From an uncultured Bacilli bacterium (GTDB lineage: Bacteria; Bacillota_I; Bacilli_A; RF39; UBA660): DNA of 64,000 bases. The notes under the pieces are model-generated. The model ran no database searches. It was given only the letters and a program-made list of their open reading frames with translations, and was not told the origin of the DNA. Positions 58,272 to 64,000 of this stretch are shown here, piece by piece; within the stretch, counting starts at the first letter, position 1, and each line of letters begins with the position of its first letter. A program made the position numbers and the translations under genes. The stretch lies in NCBI GenBank assembly GCA_934085565.1, contig CAKOHG010000004.1, positions 86,388 through 150,387 of the forward strand, read 5' to 3'.

Positions 58272-59376
58272 TAAAGAATTTATAAAAGCTCTAGACAATA
58301 TCATTTTGGAAAAAGGCATTAGTAAAGATGTTGTTTATGATGCTATGGAACTTGCTTTAGCTACAGCTTATAAGAAAAACTTTGGCTCAAAGACAAATGT
58401 TAAAGTAAAAATAGATCGTAATACCGGTGATATTCGTGTTTTCTCTTACTATGTTGTCGTAGATGATTATGATGATGGAGTAGATAGTGTCGATGAAGAA
58501 GGTAATGCCATTCATATTCCACCAGAAATTAATCCTGATGCTCAAATTCTTTTAGAAGAAGCAAGAGAAATTGATCCAACGATTGAAATTGGCGAAACCA
58601 TCGAAAAAGAAGTGACACCAAAAGACTTTGGACGTGTGGCAGCTTCTACCGCCAAACAAGTATTAACTCAAAAAATTAGAGAAGCAGAAAGAGAAAATAT
58701 TATGGCAGAATTCCATGATAAACAAGGGGAAATGATGATGGGACTTTTAGCCATGGAAGACCAAAAAAATTATTATGTTGACCTTGGTAAATCAAGAGGT
58801 ATTATGGCCAAAAGTGAAATTATTCCAGGAGAAACTTTAAAAATGGGAACCAATGTCAGAGTTTACATTACTAAAGTAGAAGAAACTCCTAAAGGACCAC
58901 TTATCTTATGCTCTAGAAAGCATTATGGTTTTGTTAAACGTTTATTTGAAACAGAAATTCCAGAACTTGTTGATGGAACGATTGAACTATATTCTGTTAT
59001 TAGAGAACCTGGTGTAAGAAGTAAAGTTGCGGTTTACTCAAACGATGAAAAAGTAGATCCTGTTGGTGCTTGTATTGGGGAAAGAGGTTCTCGTATCGCC
59101 AGCATTTTAAAAGAATTAAATGGTGAAAAAGTCGATTTAGTGAGATATTCAGATGACGCGGCAACCTTTATTGCTAATGCTTTAGCCCCTGCTAAAGATG
59201 TTACGGTAAATATTATTGACCCAGTAAAAAGAGAAGCTTTAGCTATCGTCAATGATGAAAATTTATCTTTAGCTATTGGACGTAAAGGAACCAATATAAA
59301 ACTTGCTAGTCGTCTTACAAAATATAAAATTGAAGTCAAAACATTAAGACAAATTAATGAAGAAGGAAATAAATAA
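58264..59376 (+). CDS. nusA: Transcription termination/antitermination factor NusA
   Basis: This is a 370-residue RNA polymerase-binding factor. An N-terminal domain with 'DVVYDAMELALATAYKKNFG' is followed by an S1 domain ('AKSEIIPGETLKMGTNVRVY'), then KH domains with 'DPVGACIGERGSRIASILKE' and 'LAIGRKGTNIKLASRLTKYK'. It lacks the acidic C-terminal repeats of E. coli, as expected in Firmicutes. ATG 58264 overlaps rimP by 8 bases. Its stop shares one base with the next start. Confidence 0.95.
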   Translation: MNSKEFIKALDNIILEKGISKDVVYDAMELALATAYKKNFGSKTNVKVKIDRNTGDIRVFSYYVVVDDYDDGVDSVDEEGNAIHIPPEINPDAQILLEEAREIDPTIEIGETIEKEVTPKDFGRVAASTAKQVLTQKIREAERENIMAEFHDKQGEMMMGLLAMEDQKNYYVDLGKSRGIMAKSEIIPGETLKMGTNVRVYITKVEETPKGPLILCSRKHYGFVKRLFETEIPELVDGTIELYSVIREPGVRSKVAVYSNDEKVDPVGACIGERGSRIASILKELNGEKVDLVRYSDDAATFIANALAPAKDVTVNIIDPVKREALAIVNDENLSLAIGRKGTNIKLASRLTKYKIEVKTLRQINEEGNK

Positions 59377-60287
59377 TGGCCGTTAAAATTTTTTCTCATA
59401 AAAGTGATCCGGATGGTATCGGGTGTGTTCTTCTTTCCCTATTAAGCTTTAAAGATGTTTCTTATACTTTATGTAAAAATAATTTGGAGCTTGATGAAAA
59501 AATAGGTGAATTTTTAGAACATGAAGATCTAACAAATTATGAACGTGTTTATATCACTGATTTATGTCCATCTAAGTCTCTTTTAGAAAAAATGGCTTCT
59601 ATAGATACCAAACTTTTTCAAGTTTATGACCATCATTTAACTTCTTTAAAAGAAAAAGAAATACCATCTTTTGTTTATATTTGTGATGATGAAAAAGATT
59701 GTGCCATGAGTATTTTCTACCAAGAACTTTTAAAAGATTTTCCAGTGTTAAAAGAAAATAAAACGTTAGAAGAATTAGTAAATTTAACTCGTCTTCATGA
59801 TACTTGGGAATGGAAAAAAGAAAATAATAAAAATGCTTTATTGCTTGAAACATTCCATCATTACTTAGGACCTGTTGGTTATCTTTATTATTACAAAGAT
59901 AAATGCTTACAAGATCGTGGGCTACAAAGAACAGAAGAAGAGAAATCTTGGCTTTTGGATATTACCAAAGAAGAGACAAAAAAAGTAAAAGAATTACTTC
60001 AAAGAGTTGTGTTTGAAAGAGAAGAGAATATTAATTTTGCTAGTGTTTACGGGCCTTATTCTCTTCGTAATCTTTTAGCCGATGCTTTAAGAAAAGATTA
60101 TCCAGACTGTGATGTCCTAGCTTTATTTGCTCCAGATAATGGTACTATATCTTTTAGAAGTTTAAAAAATATTGATGTGTTACCTTTAGCTGAAAAGTAT
60201 CATGGTGGCGGGCATCCTAAGGCAGCTGGTTGTTCTCTTACAAAAGAAAATGAAATCATATTAAGAAGAAAATTAATGAAAGATTAA
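59376..60287 (+). CDS. DHH-family phosphoesterase (NrnB-like)
   Basis: This is a 303-residue DHH/DHHA1 protein. Metal motifs are 'SHKSDPDGIGC', 'YITDLCPS' and 'VYDHHLTS' (DHH); the C-terminal 'GGGHPKAAG' is the DHHA1 substrate loop. This arrangement fits NrnB-type oligoribonucleases, which degrade nanoRNA. It is embedded between nusA and rnpM, where most Firmicutes have no such gene. Confidence 0.85.
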   Translation: MAVKIFSHKSDPDGIGCVLLSLLSFKDVSYTLCKNNLELDEKIGEFLEHEDLTNYERVYITDLCPSKSLLEKMASIDTKLFQVYDHHLTSLKEKEIPSFVYICDDEKDCAMSIFYQELLKDFPVLKENKTLEELVNLTRLHDTWEWKKENNKNALLLETFHHYLGPVGYLYYYKDKCLQDRGLQRTEEEKSWLLDITKEETKKVKELLQRVVFEREENINFASVYGPYSLRNLLADALRKDYPDCDVLALFAPDNGTISFRSLKNIDVLPLAEKYHGGGHPKAAGCSLTKENEIILRRKLMKD

Positions 60288-60299
60288 GGGAGGTTTTTT

Positions 60300-60560
60300 A
60301 TGAAACAGAAAAAAATTCCAATGCGTACCTGTGTTGTAACCAGAGAAAAGTATCCAAAAAAAGAACTCATCAGGGTCGTAAGAACTCCAGAAGGAGAAAT
60401 TGAAATTGATACTTCTGGTAAGAAAAATGGCAAAGGTGCTTATTTGAAATTATCCAAAGAAGTGATAGAGAAAGCTCGTTTAAACAAAGCTTTAAATCGA
60501 GCTCTAGAAGTTGATATACCTGAAGAAATTTATGAAAAATTGGAAGGTCTTATAAAATAA
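60300..60560 (+). CDS. rnpM: YlxR-family RNA-binding protein RnpM
   Basis: This is an 86-residue YlxR (DUF448) protein. 'MRTCVVTREKYPKKELIRVV' and 'KKNGKGAYL' (GRGAY-type loop) are the family signatures. In Bacillus it binds RNase P RNA. It lies in its usual place after nusA. GGGAGG precedes the ATG. The L7Ae-like ylxQ gene that normally follows is absent. Confidence 0.93.
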   Translation: MKQKKIPMRTCVVTREKYPKKELIRVVRTPEGEIEIDTSGKKNGKGAYLKLSKEVIEKARLNKALNRALEVDIPEEIYEKLEGLIK

Positions 60561-61114
60561 TGCCAGGCAAAAGAGAAAATGTCATTGATTATGAAACGTA
60601 TTTCATGTTAATGGCTTTACTTGTTAAAGAAAGAAGTAAAGATCCCAAAATACAAGTTGGGGCAGTCATCGTTAAAAACAATCGCCTTTTATCAACCGGA
60701 TATAACGGAACACCTAAAGGACTTAGTGATGATGAAATGCCTTGGAATTCTCTAGGAGAAGAAAACGGAGATTTATTTCAAATAAAAAATTCTTTTGTAA
60801 TTCATGCGGAAGCGAATGCTCTTGATTTAGTCCGACAAGACTTAACGGGTGCTTCTATTTATGTAACCCTTTTTCCGTGTCATGAATGTGCTAAAAGAAT
60901 ATGTAATTCGGGTATATCAGATGTTTATTATTTAGAAGATTATAAACATGAGGATTTAATGGCTTTATCTAAAAAAATCCTCACACTTGGTGGTGTTCGA
61001 ATCCATAAAATTACGCCGGTAAGTAAGCTTATGGCTGGTTTAACTTCCATGGAAGAATCTTTAAAACAAAGTGTAGAAAGAGAAAAAAGTTTACAAAAAA
61101 TACGAGGAAAATAG
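60560..61114 (+). CDS. dCMP deaminase (ComEB-like)
   Basis: This zinc enzyme converts dCMP to dUMP for dTTP synthesis. The zinc and catalytic motifs are 'VIHAEANALDL' (HAE) and 'TLFPCHECAKRI' (PCxxC); 'RSKDPKIQVGAVIVKNNRLL' and 'GYNGTPKG' are typical of deoxycytidylate deaminases. It has 184 residues. It shares one base with rnpM and occupies the place of ylxQ before infB, an unusual position. Confidence 0.92.
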   Translation: MPGKRENVIDYETYFMLMALLVKERSKDPKIQVGAVIVKNNRLLSTGYNGTPKGLSDDEMPWNSLGEENGDLFQIKNSFVIHAEANALDLVRQDLTGASIYVTLFPCHECAKRICNSGISDVYYLEDYKHEDLMALSKKILTLGGVRIHKITPVSKLMAGLTSMEESLKQSVEREKSLQKIRGK

Positions 61115-61130
61115 AAAGGATGTGTATCTT

Positions 61131-63239
61131 ATGACAGTAAAAGAATATGCAGAAAGTGTTAACTTAACCGTTGCAGAAGTGTTAAAAAAATGTGAAACTT
61201 TAGGAATTGATGTGAAAAGTCCAAGTGATGATTTATCCGATGATGATGTTATTAATTTAGACTTTGCTACTAACTTAATTAGTTCTGATAGTGAATCAAC
61301 TTATGAAGATGAGGATAGTATAGATGAAGTTGTCGAAGATTTAGTGGCTTCCACAAATGTTCATACCATGAATCCCGGGGTTAAAAAACAAAAACTAAAA
61401 AAACGTAGTGAAGTAGAACAAAGTAAATCAGAGTACATGAATAAACGTAAAGAAATGTATAAACACAAAGAAAAATTAATGACCAATAAAGTCGATGAAG
61501 ACATTATTCTTTATAAAAATAATATGAGTGTAGCCGATTTAGCCGAAAGCTTAGGCGTAAGTGGTACAGATATTATTAAAAAATTAATGAGTCTTGGCAT
61601 TATGGCTGGTTTAAATCAGGCAATTCCTTTTGAACAAGCCGAATTAATTTCATTAGATTATGGCAAAACCTTAAAAAAAGAAGAAACACAAGATGTCACA
61701 AATTTCGAAGAATACGAAGTAAATGACAAAGAAGAAGATTTAGTTTTACGTCCTGCTGTTGTTACCATCATGGGACATGTTGACCATGGTAAAACAACGC
61801 TTCTAGATTATATTCGTCATAGTAAAGTAGTTGAAGGAGAATTTGGGGGTATCACTCAACATATCGGGGCTTATCAAATTGAACATAACGGTCAAAAGAT
61901 TACTTTTATTGATACTCCAGGTCATGCGGCTTTTACCGAGATGAGAGCCAGAGGAGCGAGTGTCACAGATATCGTTATTATCATTGTTGCCGCGGATGAC
62001 GGTGTCATGCCTCAAACAAAAGAAGCCATTGATCACGCGAAAAGTGCTGGTGTTCCAATTATTGTTGCTGTTAACAAAATTGATAAACCAAATATTAATA
62101 TCGAAAGAGTTATGCAAGAAATGAGTGAAGCCGGAATCACACCAGAGTCATGGGGTGGTGATGTACCATTTGTAAATATTTCTGCTCAAACAGGTGAAGG
62201 TGTTGATCTTCTTTTAGAAACCATTCAAATTATTAGTGAAGTAAATGGTTATAAAGCCAATCCATCTCGTTATGCGATAGGAACGGTTATTGAATCTAAA
62301 GTAGACAAAAATATTGGTGGAGTAGCTTCTTTACTTATTCAAAACGGAACCTTACGTTTAGGAGACCCTGTTGTCGTTGGAGCTTACTTTGGACGTGTCA
62401 GAACTATGAAAAATGACCGTGGCGAAGCTATCGTAGAAGCCGGACCTTCTACACCAGTAGAAATTACAGGCTTATCAGAATCTCCTAGTGCTGGTGACAA
62501 ATTTATGGCTTTTGAAACAGAAAGTGAAGCCAAAAGTGTTGCAGAAAAACGTTTAGTTGCGTTAAAAGAAGCTAAAAATAAAAAAGAAGTGGTTTCTTTA
62601 GATGATTTATTTGCTAAGATTAAATCTGGTCAAAAAGAAATCAATGTTGTTTTAAAAGCAGATGTTCGTGGTAGTGAAGAAGCCGTTAAGTCTTCTCTAG
62701 AGAAAATTGATGTGGAAGGTGTCCGTGTCAAAGTCATTCGTAGTGGTATTGGTACTATTACCGAAAGTGATGTTGTACTAGCTAATGCTTCTAATGCGAT
62801 TATTATTGGTTTTAACGTTGTACCTTCTAATATTACGAAAGAAGTAGCTAAAGAATACAATGTCGATATTCGTTTGTATACGATTATTTATAAAGCTATT
62901 GAAGAAATGGAACTTGCCATGAAAGGTATGCTAGAGCCAGAATTTGAAGAACATATTTTAGGTAGTCTAGAAATTCGTAAAATCTTTACTTTCTCAAAAG
63001 TTGGTAAAATTGCCGGATGTTATGTAACGGATGGTCTTGTAAAATCAGGAGCAAATGCTCGTGTTATTCGTGATGGTGTTATCATCTATGATGGTAAAAT
63101 TGCTTCTATTCAAAGAGAAAAAGATCAAGTGAAAGAAGTTAAAAAAGGTTTTGAATGTGGTATTACTCTAGAAAATTATAGTGATATTAAAGAACGAGAT
63201 ACCATCGAAGTTTATGAAATGGTGGAAATAAAAAGATGA
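61131..63239 (+). CDS. infB: Translation initiation factor IF-2
   Basis: This GTPase brings initiator tRNA to the 30S subunit. Two IF2_N-like helical regions are visible ('VKEYAESVNLTVAEVLKKCE' and 'SVADLAESLGVSGTDIIKKL'), separated by an acidic and then basic linker. G motifs are 'MGHVDHGKTTLLD', 'DTPGHAAFTEMRARG' and 'VNKIDKP'. C-terminal domains follow through 'GFECGITLENYSDI'. Its 702 residues fit a compact Firmicute form. ATG 61131 follows GAAAGGA; GTG 61122 is too close to that site. It overlaps rbfA by 4 bases. Confidence 0.96.
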   Translation: MTVKEYAESVNLTVAEVLKKCETLGIDVKSPSDDLSDDDVINLDFATNLISSDSESTYEDEDSIDEVVEDLVASTNVHTMNPGVKKQKLKKRSEVEQSKSEYMNKRKEMYKHKEKLMTNKVDEDIILYKNNMSVADLAESLGVSGTDIIKKLMSLGIMAGLNQAIPFEQAELISLDYGKTLKKEETQDVTNFEEYEVNDKEEDLVLRPAVVTIMGHVDHGKTTLLDYIRHSKVVEGEFGGITQHIGAYQIEHNGQKITFIDTPGHAAFTEMRARGASVTDIVIIIVAADDGVMPQTKEAIDHAKSAGVPIIVAVNKIDKPNINIERVMQEMSEAGITPESWGGDVPFVNISAQTGEGVDLLLETIQIISEVNGYKANPSRYAIGTVIESKVDKNIGGVASLLIQNGTLRLGDPVVVGAYFGRVRTMKNDRGEAIVEAGPSTPVEITGLSESPSAGDKFMAFETESEAKSVAEKRLVALKEAKNKKEVVSLDDLFAKIKSGQKEINVVLKADVRGSEEAVKSSLEKIDVEGVRVKVIRSGIGTITESDVVLANASNAIIIGFNVVPSNITKEVAKEYNVDIRLYTIIYKAIEEMELAMKGMLEPEFEEHILGSLEIRKIFTFSKVGKIAGCYVTDGLVKSGANARVIRDGVIIYDGKIASIQREKDQVKEVKKGFECGITLENYSDIKERDTIEVYEMVEIKR

Positions 63240-63583
63240 GTGTAAAAATCAAAAGAATTGAAAGTGAACTTGTTAAAACAATTTCAGAAACCCTTTTATT
63301 AGAATCAAATGATGAATTTTTAAAAACCGTTACCATCACCGCAGCAGAAGTAGCCAGTGATTTATCTTATGCAAAAGTATATTTTACCAGTTTAGATAAT
63401 CGTGATAAAACCTTAGTTGTCAAAGATATGAATGAAGCCAGTGATATGATAAGAAAATTTATTGCTCAAAAAATGAATCTTCGTCAAACTCCTAAACTAA
63501 ACTTTGTTTATGATGATTCTGTTTCTTATGGAAATAAAATAGAACATATTATTGCTGAAATTCACAAGAAAGATCAAAATTAG
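63236..63583 (+). CDS. rbfA: Ribosome-binding factor A
   Basis: This is a 115-residue KH-type 30S maturation factor. 'RIESELVKTISETLL', 'VTITAAEVASDLSYAKVYF' and 'LRQTPKLNFVYDDSVSYG' are the family motifs. The start overlaps the infB stop as ATGA. It ends the nusA operon and is followed by a clear terminator. Confidence 0.94.
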   Translation: MSVKIKRIESELVKTISETLLLESNDEFLKTVTITAAEVASDLSYAKVYFTSLDNRDKTLVVKDMNEASDMIRKFIAQKMNLRQTPKLNFVYDDSVSYGNKIEHIIAEIHKKDQN

Positions 63584-63604
63584 TCGAAAGGCTAATTTTT
63601 TTTG
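63577..63604 (+). terminator. Terminator of the rimP-rbfA operon
   Basis: AAATTAG (63577-63583) pairs with CTAATTT (63592-63598), followed by T residues. Confidence 0.88.
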
Positions 63605-63672
63605 CTTCGATATGAGTTCTCATGGTTGTAGGGTTATCAAAATATCCTTATAAATGTCAATTATATGTAAAG

Positions 63673-63697
63673 ATTGCAAGAAATTGCAATTTTTTTC
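63673..63697 (+). terminator. Orphan terminator-like hairpin
   Basis: ATTGC (63673-63677) pairs with GCAAT (63686-63690), followed by seven T residues. No gene lies between it and the rbfA terminator 70 bases upstream, so it may end a very short RNA. Confidence 0.4.
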
Positions 63698-63751
63698 GAT
63701 GTTTGTTCAAAGAAAAAAAGGAAATCGTAAATTTTTCTTGAATATATAAGT

Positions 63752-63774
63752 AGAAGGTAATTTATTTACCTTCT
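63752..63774 (+). promoter_or_regulatory. Leader hairpin directly before a ribosome site
   Basis: AGAAGGTAA (63752-63760) pairs perfectly with TTACCTTCT (63766-63774). AGGAAGGAG follows two bases later. It could influence translation or stabilise the mRNA of the last gene. Confidence 0.5.
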
Positions 63775-63791
63775 TAGGAAGGAGTACGAAC

Positions 63792-64000
63792 ATGTACATT
63801 GATTTAATGGAAGACTACTGGGTAAAAAATATTCTTGGAAATGAAGAATACACAAGACCACTCGAAATTATCACCGAAAATGTTTTAAAATTACCTAAAG
63901 GAATCTTAGAAAAGCAAATCGAGATTAAAAGTCATGAATACCCTATTAAGAAAGCAACTTATAAAGAAAAAAATATCAGGGCAGATGTGTTTGCTTTTCT
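63792..64000 (+). CDS. N-terminal part of a putative PD-(D/E)XK (Rpn-like) protein
   Basis: The frame is open from ATG 63792 to the window end (69 codons). The start 'MYIDLMEDYWVKNILGNEEY' followed by 'IKKATYKEKNIRADVFAF' recalls the opening of Rpn/PD-(D/E)XK transposase-type nucleases, in which an 'FxxxFG' segment precedes an 'R.DV.A' strand. The evidence is weak because the catalytic part lies outside the window. AGGAAGGAG provides a strong ribosome site. Confidence 0.4.
   Translation, partial: MYIDLMEDYWVKNILGNEEYTRPLEIITENVLKLPKGILEKQIEIKSHEYPIKKATYKEKNIRADVFAF

Noticed and set aside
3721..63239. Use of TGA as tryptophan (Mollicute code)
   Set aside because: feoA, infB, nadE and other genes end in TGA exactly where their families end, so TGA is a stop.

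Overview
The window is one contiguous stretch of a low-GC, spore-forming Bacilli-type Firmicute chromosome, most like the uncultured gut lineages near Erysipelotrichia/RF39 (inference). Evidence for this: DnaB/DnaI primosome genes, a T-box before a glutamyl-tRNA synthetase, ftsA-ftsZ followed by spoIIGA-sigE, a cotJ spore-coat operon, a CotD-like coat protein, and the rimP-nusA-rnpM-infB-rbfA operon. TGA is a normal stop (feoA, infB), so this is not a code-4 Mollicute. No rRNA, CRISPR array, IS element or intact prophage was seen.

Layout. 1-5.7 kb: CsoR-like repressor (partial), membrane thioredoxin-like protein, dnaB-dnaI, feoA-feoB. 5.7-10.5 kb: tRNA-Thr, then an accessory stretch (HAD phosphatase, M3-like metallopeptidase, DUF488-like protein, HMA-like protein) with a partial duplication and a frameshifted gene. 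10.6-13.1 kb: oleate hydratase and a TetR regulator. 13.1-20.3 kb: a complete NAD salvage cluster, pncA-pncB-nadE-pncC-nrtR-nadD-prs, with palindromic operators at its promoter and apparently at nrtR. 20.3-28 kb: T-box/gltX, phosphoesterase, UDP-sugar pyrophosphorylase, holin-like protein, cysteine desulfurase plus TtcA-like thiolase, lipase. 28-35.5 kb: tRNA-Glu, a PBECR4-like gene behind a structured leader RNA with a terminator, P-type ATPase, family-4-like UDG, a CotJA/CotJB fusion with CotJC, trmL, tRNA-Ala. 35.6-43 kb: CotD-like protein, ftsA-ftsZ, spoIIGA-sigE. 43-47.7 kb: UvrD-like helicase, dTMP kinase, pilin-like protein, DUF2779 nuclease, rpoZ. 47.8-57.9 kb: a cell-surface region. 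57.9-63.6 kb: the nusA-infB operon with atypical members. From 63.8 kb: a partial PD-(D/E)XK-like gene.

The strongest candidates for something undescribed are: (i) the surface locus with three tandem TasA/CalY-like proteins sharing a C-terminal domain, a ChW-repeat M23 peptidase whose start codon lies in an 11-bp RNA stem, a class D-like sortase beside a substrate with a non-LPxTG 'IKQTG' signal, and a Wzz/BY-kinase/PHP-phosphatase trio without glycosyltransferases; (ii) the leader RNA-terminator-PBECR4 unit; (iii) short conserved open frames, read as integrase tails, left beside two tRNA genes; (iv) the double-operator NAD regulon; (v) a RimP that lacks its C-terminal domain.

All functional calls come from reading motifs and family resemblance by eye; no database search was run.
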